Source of the DNA: Pseudoxanthobacter soli DSM 19599
GTDB taxonomy: Bacteria; Pseudomonadota; Alphaproteobacteria; Rhizobiales; Segnochrobactraceae
NCBI RefSeq assembly: GCF_900148505.1
Contig: NZ_FRXO01000015.1
Span: forward strand, 24,541-88,540
Length of the DNA: 64,000 bases
Direction of reading: 5' to 3'
Positions 56,622 to 64,000 of this stretch are shown in pieces (positions within the stretch are counted from its first letter, which is position 1; each line of letters starts with the position of its first letter). Position numbers and translations under genes: made by a program. The notes under the pieces were generated by a model. The model ran no database searches. It had not been told where the DNA came from and was given only the letters and a program-made list of their open reading frames with translations.

Positions 56622-57179
56622 TCACTGCCGGAACGGGAAATTGAAGGCGCGCAGGAGGGCCCGCGCCTCGTCGTCCGTCTTCGCCGTCGTGCAGACGATG
56701 ACGTCCATGCCCCAGACCTGATCGATCTTGTCGTAGTCGATCTCCGGGAAGATGATGTGTTCCTTGATGCCCATGGCATAGTTGCCGCGGCCATCGAAGC
56801 TCTTCGGATTCAGGCCGCGGAAGTCGCGGACGCGCGGCAGCGCGATCGTGACCAGGCGGTCCAGGAACTCGTACATCCGGGTGCGGCGCAGGGTCACCTT
56901 GGCGCCGATCGGCATGTTCTCGCGAACCTTGAAGCTCGCGATGGACAGCCGGGCCCGGGTGATGACCGGCTTCTGGCCGGCGATCTTCGCCAGGTCGCCG
57001 GCAGCGACCGACGCCTTCTTGGAGTCGCCGGTGGACTCGCCGACACCCATGTTCAGAACGATCTTGTCGATCGCCGGAACTTCCATCGGATTCTTGTAGC
57101 CGAACTCTTCAATCAGCTTCGGTCGAACAACGTCGACGTAGTGCTTCTTGAGCCGGGCTTCATAAACCGCCTCAGCCAT
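56622..57179 (-). CDS. rplE: 50S ribosomal protein L5
   Basis: 185 residues from ATG 57179 (GGGAGAG upstream). L5 signature [17 protein letters not shown] and [17 protein letters not shown]. The start overlaps the rplX stop by 8 bp. Confidence 0.98.
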   Translation of the reverse strand: MAEAVYEARLKKHYVDVVRPKLIEEFGYKNPMEVPAIDKIVLNMGVGESTGDSKKASVAAGDLAKIAGQKPVITRARLSIASFKVRENMPIGAKVTLRRTRMYEFLDRLVTIALPRVRDFRGLNPKSFDGRGNYAMGIKEHIIFPEIDYDKIDQVWGMDVIVCTTAKTDDEARALLRAFNFPFRQ

Positions 57180-57489
57180 CGATCGTCTCTCCCGAACGCT
57201 TCGCAACGCGCACCTTGCGGCCGTCCTCCAGGACCTTGAAGCCGACTCGGGTCGGCTTGCCGTCCTTCGGGTCCGCCAGCGCGACGTTCGAGAGGTGGAT
57301 CGCGGCTTCCTTGGAGATGATGCCGCCCTCTTCCTTCGCGCTCTGCTTCTGATGCTTGCGCACCATGTTCACACCACGAACGACCGCCCGGTCTTCCGAC
57401 GGACGGACTTCGATGACTTCGCCGGTCCGACCCTTGTCACGACCGGCAAGGACGACGACCTTGTCGCCTTTCTTGATCTTTGCGGCCAT
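57172..57489 (-). CDS. rplX: 50S ribosomal protein L24
   Basis: 105 residues; KOW motif [20 protein letters not shown]. Start ATG 57489 overlaps the rplN stop by one base (TGATG), so translation is coupled. Confidence 0.98.
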   Translation of the reverse strand: MAAKIKKGDKVVVLAGRDKGRTGEVIEVRPSEDRAVVRGVNMVRKHQKQSAKEEGGIISKEAAIHLSNVALADPKDGKPTRVGFKVLEDGRKVRVAKRSGETIDG

Positions 57490-57857
57490 CACAGCACCTC
57501 GGGCGCAAGCGAAATGATCTTCATGTGGTTCTTGGCGCGGAGCTCGCGCGGCACCGGTCCGAAGATACGGGTGCCGACGGGCTCCTTCTGATTGTTGATG
57601 AGCACGGCCGCATTGCGGTCGAAGCGGATCACGCTGCCATCCGGACGACGAATGTCCTTCGCCGTGCGGACGACGACCGCCTTCATCACGTCGCCCTTCT
57701 TGACGCGGCCCCGGGGAGACGCTTCCTTGATCGAGACGACGATGATGTCGCCGACCGAAGCGTACTTCCGCTTGGAGCCGCCAAGCACTTTGATGCACAT
57801 GACACGACGCGCGCCGGAGTTGTCCGCCACATCGAGGTTAGTCTGCATCTGAATCAT
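57489..57857 (-). CDS. rplN: 50S ribosomal protein L14
   Basis: 122 residues; starts [20 protein letters not shown] with MCIKVLGG, and ends [16 protein letters not shown], as in other L14 proteins. Confidence 0.98.
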   Translation of the reverse strand: MIQMQTNLDVADNSGARRVMCIKVLGGSKRKYASVGDIIVVSIKEASPRGRVKKGDVMKAVVVRTAKDIRRPDGSVIRFDRNAAVLINNQKEPVGTRIFGPVPRELRAKNHMKIISLAPEVL

Positions 57858-57933
57858 GACTGGCCGCCTCTATAATCTCTTGTCCCGCGGGGTCATCCCG
57901 GCCGCCCGTTGCGGCCGAGAACCTTCCTCGGGC

Positions 57934-58194
57934 TCAGCCCGCCACCGCTTCACCGGTCGACGCGACCGCGCCGACCACGACCCAACGCTTCAGCTTCGAC
58001 ATCGGCCGACCTTCTTCGATCAGCACCACGTCGCCCACCTTGTAGGTGTTGGCTTCATCGTGAGCCTGGTACTTCTTCGTGCGCCGGACCGTCTTCTTCA
58101 GAAGCGGGTGGGTGAAGCGGCGCTCGACCTTCACCACGATGGTCTTGTCGTTCTTGTCGCTGACGACGATGCCCTGAAGCACGCGTTTCGGCAT
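57934..58194 (-). CDS. rpsQ: 30S ribosomal protein S17
   Basis: 86 residues; [20 protein letters not shown] and [18 protein letters not shown]. Lies 10 bp after rpmC. Confidence 0.98.
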   Translation of the reverse strand: MPKRVLQGIVVSDKNDKTIVVKVERRFTHPLLKKTVRRTKKYQAHDEANTYKVGDVVLIEEGRPMSKLKRWVVVGAVASTGEAVAG

Positions 58195-58204
58195 GGTTGC
58201 CTCC

Positions 58205-58396
58205 TCAAGCGCTCAGTTTGTCGCGCAGGATGGTCTGGATCCGCGCGATGTCGCGACGGATAATCCGCACGCGCGCGGTGTTCTCAAGCTGGCCCGTCGC
58301 CTTCTGAAAGCGCAGGTTGAACTGCTCCTTCTTAAGCTTGGCCAACTCGTCGTTCAACTCATCGACGGTCTTGGTCCGAACGTCGCTCGCCTTCAT
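58205..58396 (-). CDS. rpmC: 50S ribosomal protein L29
   Basis: 63 residues from ATG 58396; two-helix L29 pattern [20 protein letters not shown] and [19 protein letters not shown]. The longer frame to 58567 overlaps rplP and is rejected. Confidence 0.97.
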   Translation of the reverse strand: MKASDVRTKTVDELNDELAKLKKEQFNLRFQKATGQLENTARVRIIRRDIARIQTILRDKLSA

Positions 58397-58428
58397 GGCA
58401 ATCGTCTCCTTGAACCCGAACGACACCG

Positions 58429-58842
58429 TCACTCGGCGATGCGCTGGACGAAGCGGGTGCGGATCGGGAGCTTCGCGGCGCCGAGACGCAGCGCCTCGCG
58501 GGCCACCTCCTCGGACACGCCGTCGATCTCGAACACGATCCGGCCCGGCTTCACTTTGGCCGCCCAATACTCGATGGCGCCCTTGCCTTTACCCATGCGG
58601 ACCTCGGTGGGCTTCGCAGTGACCGGAACATCCGGAAACACGCGGATCCACACGCGGCCCTGACGCTTCATCTCGCGCGTGATCGCGCGGCGCGCCGCCT
58701 CGATCTGCCGGGCGGTGACCCGCTCCGGCTCCAGGGCCTTCAGGCCAAACCCGCCGAAGCTGAGCTCGAACCCACCCTTGGCGACGCCGTGGATGCGGCC
58801 CTTGAACTGCTTACGGAACTTCGTGCGCTTCGGTTGCAGCAT
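58429..58842 (-). CDS. rplP: 50S ribosomal protein L16
   Basis: 137 residues; [19 protein letters not shown] and the [17 protein letters not shown] signature. Confidence 0.98.
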   Translation of the reverse strand: MLQPKRTKFRKQFKGRIHGVAKGGFELSFGGFGLKALEPERVTARQIEAARRAITREMKRQGRVWIRVFPDVPVTAKPTEVRMGKGKGAIEYWAAKVKPGRIVFEIDGVSEEVAREALRLGAAKLPIRTRFVQRIAE

Positions 58843-58885
58843 GGTACGTCTCTTATTCCCGCCTGCCTGTCAGGGAAGTCGGCCC

Positions 58886-59596
58886 TCAGGCCGCCTCGCT
58901 CCGGCGGCGTCCACCACCGCTCTCACCGCCGCCTTCGAGCGCACGGCGCTCGGAAGCCATCGGATCGTGCTCGAGGATCTCACCCTTGAAGATCCACACC
59001 TTGACGCCGCACGTGCCGTAGGCCGTGCGAGCCGTCGCCACGCCGTAATCGACGTCGGCGCGCAGGGTGTGCAGCGGCACGCGACCTTCGCGATACCACT
59101 CCATGCGCGCGATTTCGGCGCCGCCGAGACGGCCCGAGCAGTTGATGCGGATGCCCTCGGCTCCGAGGCGCATCGCGGACTGCACGGCCCGCTTCATCGC
59201 CCGGCGGAACGCAACGCGGCGCTCCAGCTGCTGGGCGATCGAGGCAGCCACCAGGTTGGCGTCGATCTCGGGCTTGCGCACCTCGACGATGTTGAGGTGG
59301 ACTTCCGAGTCCGTCATCTCACCGATGCGCTTGCGCAGCTTGTCGATGTCGGCGCCCTTCTTGCCGATCACTACGCCCGGACGGGCGGTGTGGATCGACA
59401 CGCGGCACTTCTTGTGCGGACGCTCGATGACGATCTTCGAGACGCCGGCCTGCTTCAGCTCCTTGGTCAGAGCCGCGCGGATCTTCAGATCCTCGTGCAG
59501 CAGCTGGCCGTACTGGGCACGGTCGGCGTACCAGCGCGAGTCCCACGTCCGGTTGATGCCCAGGCGCAGACCGATCGGATTGACTTTCTGACCCAT
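58886..59596 (-). CDS. rpsC: 30S ribosomal protein S3
   Basis: 236 residues; [20 protein letters not shown], the KH-domain [19 protein letters not shown] and the C-terminal [20 protein letters not shown]. The start overlaps the rplV stop by one base (TGATG). Confidence 0.98.
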   Translation of the reverse strand: MGQKVNPIGLRLGINRTWDSRWYADRAQYGQLLHEDLKIRAALTKELKQAGVSKIVIERPHKKCRVSIHTARPGVVIGKKGADIDKLRKRIGEMTDSEVHLNIVEVRKPEIDANLVAASIAQQLERRVAFRRAMKRAVQSAMRLGAEGIRINCSGRLGGAEIARMEWYREGRVPLHTLRADVDYGVATARTAYGTCGVKVWIFKGEILEHDPMASERRALEGGGESGGGRRRSEAA

Positions 59597-59976
59597 CAGG
59601 CCGCCTCCTCGACTTCACGGACGACGATGGTGAGGTTCGAGAACGCCTTCTCGATCCGGCCCACCTTGCCGCGACCGCGCGGCGAGAACCGCTTCATCAC
59701 CAGGCCCTTGCCGACATACGCCTCGGCCACCACAAGGGCGTCCACGTCGAGATCGTGATTGTTCTCGGCGTTGGCGATCGCAGACTCGAGCGTCTTCTTC
59801 ACGTCGCGAGCGATCCGCTTCTGCGAGAAGGTCAGATCGGCAAGTGCCGCACCGACCTTCTTGCCCCGGATGAGCTGGGCGACAAGATTGAGCTTCTGAG
59901 GGGAAACCCGAAGGCTCCGGGCGACAGCTTTCGCCTCGGTGTCCTTGAGCGCCCGCTCGCGCTTCGGCTTACCCAT
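59596..59976 (-). CDS. rplV: 50S ribosomal protein L22
   Basis: 126 residues; [20 protein letters not shown] near the start and [20 protein letters not shown] for the exit-tunnel hairpin region. Confidence 0.98.
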   Translation of the reverse strand: MGKPKRERALKDTEAKAVARSLRVSPQKLNLVAQLIRGKKVGAALADLTFSQKRIARDVKKTLESAIANAENNHDLDVDALVVAEAYVGKGLVMKRFSPRGRGKVGRIEKAFSNLTIVVREVEEAA

Positions 59977-59978
59977 CG

Positions 59979-60257
59979 TTACTTCCTCTTCGCCTTCTTG
60001 TCGGCCGCGTGACCGTAGAAGGTCCGCGTCGGAGCGAACTCACCGAACTTGTGGCCGACCATGTCCTCCTGAACGAGGACCGGAATGTGCTTCTGACCGT
60101 TGTAGACCCCGAAGGTGAGGCCCACGAAATGCGGCAGGATCGTCGAACGGCGCGACCAGATCTTGATCACCTCGGCCCGGCCGGCGGAACGCGCCTTGTC
60201 GGCCTTCTTGAGGAGATACCCGTCGATGAACGGGCCTTTCCAGACGGAACGAGACAC
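59979..60257 (-). CDS. rpsS: 30S ribosomal protein S19
   Basis: 92 residues; [20 protein letters not shown] and [20 protein letters not shown]. Two bases separate its stop from the rplV ATG. Confidence 0.98.
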   Translation of the reverse strand: MSRSVWKGPFIDGYLLKKADKARSAGRAEVIKIWSRRSTILPHFVGLTFGVYNGQKHIPVLVQEDMVGHKFGEFAPTRTFYGHAADKKAKRK

Positions 60258-60268
60258 GGCTGAGCCCC

Positions 60269-61099
60269 TTACTTCTTGGCGTGGCGGCTGCGGACGATGA
60301 ACTTGTCCGTGGCCTTGTTGCGCCGGGTCTTCTTACCCTTGGTCGGCTTGCCCCACGGGCTCACCGGATGACGGCCACCCGAGGTGCGGCCTTCACCACC
60401 GCCGTGCGGATGGTCGACCGGGTTCATGGTGACGCCGCGATTGTGCGGACGGCGGCCGAGCCAGCGCGAGCGGCCCGCCTTGCCGAGATTGATGTTGGCG
60501 TGGTCCGGGTTCGACACCGCACCGACGGTCGCGAAGCAGGTGCCGAGAACGCGGCGCTGCTCGCCCGAATTCAGGCGCAGGATCGTGTAGCCCTGGTCAC
60601 GGCCGACGATCTGGGCGTAGGTGCCCGCCGAGCGCGCGATCTGGCCACCCTTGCCGGGCTTCAGCTCGACATTGTGGACGATCGTGCCGACCGGCATGGA
60701 ACCGAGCGGCATCGCGTTGCCCGGCTTCACGTCGACCGCGGCGCCGGAGACCACGCCATCGCCGACAGCCAGACGCTGCGGGGCGATGATGTAGGCCAGC
60801 TCGCCGTCTTCGTACTTGATCAGCGCGATGAACGACGACCGGTTCGGATCGTACTCGAGACGCTCCACCACCGCCGGCACGTCGATCTTGCGACGCTTGA
60901 AGTCGACGACGCGGTAGGTGCGCTTGTGTCCACCGCCGCGGAAGCGGACGGTGACGCGACCGTTGTTGTTGCGACCGCCCTTCGAGGAGAGGCCCTCGGT
61001 CAGAGTCTTGACCGGCGCGCCCTTCCAGAGGTCGGACCGATCGACGATGACCAGCTGGCGCTGGCCCGGCGTCGTCGGCTTGAAATGCTTCAGTGCCAT
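60269..61099 (-). CDS. rplB: 50S ribosomal protein L2
   Basis: 276 residues, part of the peptidyl transferase centre. Signatures [20 protein letters not shown] and the C-terminal [20 protein letters not shown] with the conserved His. Confidence 0.99.
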   Translation of the reverse strand: MALKHFKPTTPGQRQLVIVDRSDLWKGAPVKTLTEGLSSKGGRNNNGRVTVRFRGGGHKRTYRVVDFKRRKIDVPAVVERLEYDPNRSSFIALIKYEDGELAYIIAPQRLAVGDGVVSGAAVDVKPGNAMPLGSMPVGTIVHNVELKPGKGGQIARSAGTYAQIVGRDQGYTILRLNSGEQRRVLGTCFATVGAVSNPDHANINLGKAGRSRWLGRRPHNRGVTMNPVDHPHGGGEGRTSGGRHPVSPWGKPTKGKKTRRNKATDKFIVRSRHAKK

Positions 61100-61115
61100 G
61101 GCGTCCGACCTCGAC

Positions 61116-61409
61116 TCACAGGCCCGTGGTGACGTCGATCGACTGGCCCTCGGCCAGCGTCACGATCGCCTTCTTGACGTCGGACTGCTGCCCGACGACA
61201 CCACGGAACCGCTTAACCTTGCCCTTGCGGACGAGCGTGTTCACGGCCGTCACCTTCACGCCGAACAGCGCTTCGACAGCGGCCTTGATCTCCGGCTTGG
61301 TGGCGGTCTTCGCCACCTTGAAGACGACCTTATTCTGCTCGGAAAGCACGGTCGCCTTTTCAGTGATCACCGGAGCGACGATCACGTCGTAGTGCTTCAG
61401 GTTCGTCAT
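61116..61409 (-). CDS. rplW: 50S ribosomal protein L23
   Basis: 97 residues at the tunnel exit; [20 protein letters not shown] and [20 protein letters not shown]. The ATG overlaps the rplD stop by 4 bp. Confidence 0.98.
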   Translation of the reverse strand: MTNLKHYDVIVAPVITEKATVLSEQNKVVFKVAKTATKPEIKAAVEALFGVKVTAVNTLVRKGKVKRFRGVVGQQSDVKKAIVTLAEGQSIDVTTGL

Positions 61410-62026
61410 TTGAACCGCTCCTCGAGGCTCTCGATGGCGGAACGGGTCAGAACCAGCGTGTCGCGCCGCAGGATGTCGTAGACGTTGATGCCCTGGACCG
61501 GCAGCACGTCGACATAGTGCAGGTTCTGCGCCGCGAGCTTGAAGTTCGCGTCGATCTCGGCGCCGCCGATCACGAGCACGTCGCTGAAGCCCAGCGCGCC
61601 GAGCTTGGCCTGCAGCGCCTTGGTCTTCGGCTCGGCCGCGGTGGCGTCGTCGACGATCACCAGGCTCTCGGACTTCAGCTTCGCCGACAGGGCGTGACGC
61701 AGGCCGAGGGCACGGAACTGCTTCGGCAGGTCGTGGGCGTGGGAACGCACCACCGGACCGAAGGCCTTACCGCCGCCGCGGAACTGCGGGGCGCTCGCGG
61801 CACCGTGACGGGCACGGCCGGTGCCCTTCTGCTTGTACATCTTCTTGCCCGTCCGAGCGATCTCGGACCGGTCCTTGGTCTTGTGCGTGCCGGCCTGGCG
61901 CTTGGCGAGCTGCCAGCGCACGACGCGGTGCAGGATGTCCGCGCGCGGCTCAAGCCCGAAGATCTCGTCGGAGACCGTGATCGAGCCGGCCTCGGCGCCG
62001 TCGAGCGTCTTGACCTGGAGTTCCAT
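61406..62026 (-). CDS. rplD: 50S ribosomal protein L4
   Basis: 206 residues from ATG 62026, which overlaps the rplC stop by one base (TGATG); a GTG one codon earlier is possible. The tunnel loop [20 protein letters not shown] is clear. L4 also represses the S10 operon in some bacteria; that control is not established here. Confidence 0.98.
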   Translation of the reverse strand: MELQVKTLDGAEAGSITVSDEIFGLEPRADILHRVVRWQLAKRQAGTHKTKDRSEIARTGKKMYKQKGTGRARHGAASAPQFRGGGKAFGPVVRSHAHDLPKQFRALGLRHALSAKLKSESLVIVDDATAAEPKTKALQAKLGALGFSDVLVIGGAEIDANFKLAAQNLHYVDVLPVQGINVYDILRRDTLVLTRSAIESLEERFK

Positions 62027-62754
62027 CACTCGTTCCCCTTCTCGACCGGAGCCTCGGCAGCCGCTTCGGGAGCAGCGTCACGCACCCGGAACGAACCCGG
62101 CATGGGCACGTCCTTCGGCGCAGCGCGCTTCACGGCGTCGCGCACCAGAATGGTGCCGCCCTTGGAACCCGGCACCGCGCCTTCCACCAGGATCAGCCCG
62201 CGGGCCGGATCGGTAGAGACGATGCGCAGGTTCTGGGTGGTGACGCGCACCTGACCCATGTGGCCGGCCATCTTCTTGCCCTTGAAGACCTTGCCCGGAT
62301 CCTGGCGCTGGCCGGTCGAGCCATGGCTACGGTGCGTCACCGAGTTGCCGTGGCTGGCGCGGCCGCCGCCGAAATTGTGGCGCTTCATGACGCCCGCGAA
62401 GCCCTTACCGATGGACGTTCCCGTCACATCGACGAACTGGCCGGCGATGAAGTGGTCCGCGGTGATCTCGGCGCCGACTTCGATCAGGTTCTCGGGGGAA
62501 ACCCGGAACTCGACGATCTGGCGCTTCGGCTCCACCTGGGCCTTGGCAAAATGGCCGCGCATGGCCTTCGACGTATTCTTCGGCTTCGCATGACCGGCGC
62601 CGAGCTGAAGGGCGGTATAACCATCCTTCTCCGCCGTGCGGTGAGACACCACCTGGCAGTTCTCGACGCGCAGCACGGTCACGGGCACGTGCTCACCGGC
62701 GTCGTTATAGACGCGGGTCATGCCGACCTTCTGAGCGATCAACCCTGAGCGCAT
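62026..62754 (-). CDS. rplC: 50S ribosomal protein L3
   Basis: 242 residues; [20 protein letters not shown], and the [20 protein letters not shown] loop with the Gln (TGQRQDPG) that PrmB methylates in other bacteria. The Ala/Glu C-terminal tail is typical of alphaproteobacteria. Confidence 0.98.
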   Translation of the reverse strand: MRSGLIAQKVGMTRVYNDAGEHVPVTVLRVENCQVVSHRTAEKDGYTALQLGAGHAKPKNTSKAMRGHFAKAQVEPKRQIVEFRVSPENLIEVGAEITADHFIAGQFVDVTGTSIGKGFAGVMKRHNFGGGRASHGNSVTHRSHGSTGQRQDPGKVFKGKKMAGHMGQVRVTTQNLRIVSTDPARGLILVEGAVPGSKGGTILVRDAVKRAAPKDVPMPGSFRVRDAAPEAAAEAPVEKGNE

Positions 62755-62783
62755 TGGATCAGGCCTCTCTTCGTCCCACAGCG

Positions 62784-63092
62784 TTACAGCTTGATCTCGA
62801 CGTCGACACCCGCCGCCAGATCGAGCTTCATAAGAGCGTCGACGGTCTGCGGGGTCGGGTCGATGATGTCGAGCAGCCGCTTGTGGGTGCGGATCTCGAA
62901 TTGCTCACGGCTCTTCTTGTCGACGTGCGGAGAGCGGTTCACCGTGAACTTCTCGATGCGGGTCGGCAGCGGCACGGGGCCACGAACCTGCGCACCGGTG
63001 CGCTTCGCGGTATTGACGATCTCGCGGGTCGACGCGTCGAGCACGCGATGGTCGAACGCCTTCAGGCGAATCCGAATGTTCTGACCGTTCAT
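62784..63092 (-). CDS. rpsJ: 30S ribosomal protein S10
   Basis: 102 residues; [20 protein letters not shown] and [20 protein letters not shown]. First gene of the S10 set, 97 bp downstream of tuf. S10 is also the NusE antitermination factor. Confidence 0.98.
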   Translation of the reverse strand: MNGQNIRIRLKAFDHRVLDASTREIVNTAKRTGAQVRGPVPLPTRIEKFTVNRSPHVDKKSREQFEIRTHKRLLDIIDPTPQTVDALMKLDLAAGVDVEIKL

Positions 63093-63133
63093 GGATGCGC
63101 CCTCGATTCAGCGCTTACGTCCGGAATTACGAA

Positions 63134-63163
63134 GATGTGCCCGCCCCTTGAGACGGGCACATC
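63134..63163 (-). terminator. Hairpin between tuf and rpsJ
   Basis: Perfect 10-bp stem, 63134-63143 with 63154-63163, and a 10-nt loop. On the minus strand it is followed by TTCGTAATTCC, a poor U-tract, so partial termination or attenuation is more likely than a full stop. Confidence 0.5.
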
Positions 63164-63177
63164 GGACTGGGGCTTAG

Positions 63178-63189
63178 GTGAGCCGAAGC

Positions 63190-63193
<4 letters not shown>
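63178..63193 (-). other. Small TTCG-loop hairpin at the tuf stop codon
   Basis: GTGAGC-TTCG-GCTCAC on the minus strand, spanning the tuf TGA. A UUCG-capped 6-bp hairpin at the 3' end of coding sequence; a role in mRNA stability is inferred. Confidence 0.4.

Positions 63194-64000
<807 letters not shown>

Overview
The window looks like a high-GC alphaproteobacterial chromosome, most likely order Hyphomicrobiales (Rhizobiales). The reasons are the strong G/C third-position bias, adk sitting between secY and rpsM with no rpmJ after secY, a DadA/alanine-racemase/Lrp cluster, a complete urtABCDE urea transporter, and FNR-type control of a bd oxidase. I see no tRNA, rRNA, CRISPR array, insertion sequence or prophage. 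Species-level assignment is not possible by reading alone.

Layout. 1-3.4 kb: D-alanine catabolism (dadA, alanine racemase) divergent from an Lrp-type regulator. 3.4-3.8 kb: an isolated, lower-GC conserved hypothetical gene. 3.8-10.6 kb: cytochrome bd oxidase cydABX, divergent from its assembly ABC exporter cydDC, with one FNR/FixK-type dyad between them. 10.7-14.9 kb: small-molecule redox genes (aldo/keto reductase, CYTH phosphohydrolase, ABM monooxygenase, zinc-free quinone-type oxidoreductase) and a LysR regulator. 14.9-21.5 kb: a TetR regulator divergent from a three-gene RND efflux operon, with two copies of a near-palindromic operator between them. 21.8-23.0 kb: crcB fluoride channel coupled to a universal-stress-type protein.

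23.1-35.4 kb is the most interesting region. A LuxR-type response regulator overlaps a very large hybrid kinase whose N-terminal half is an NCS1 (cytosine/purine/allantoin) permease-like membrane domain, followed by an eight-cysteine cluster, then HisKA, HATPase and a receiver. The pair is divergent from urtABCDE, which ends in a strong terminator and is followed by an NCS2 xanthine/uracil-type permease. The inferred theme is sensing and uptake of purine-derived nitrogen and urea.

35.4-48.0 kb: extensin-like putative metallopeptidase, MHS-type MFS transporter, GNAT/RHH toxin-antitoxin pair with its operator palindrome, pgi, AmpG-like permease, RluC-type pseudouridine synthase, a second crcB, RarA/MgsA ATPase and a DegP/HtrA protease. 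An intergenic palindromic repeat family is scattered here and at 23.1 kb; twice its end supplies the TAG stop codon of the neighbouring gene.

48.3-64.0 kb: the S10-spc-alpha ribosomal protein supercluster, all on the minus strand, from the truncated tuf at the window edge to rplQ, including secY, adk and rpoA. The cluster is broken between rplO and secY by a 419-bp gap containing a terminator and a candidate promoter.

Most long ORFs in alternative frames are shadows caused by the high GC content. Starts were chosen from Shine-Dalgarno spacing and family length, and several differ from the longest possible ORF.
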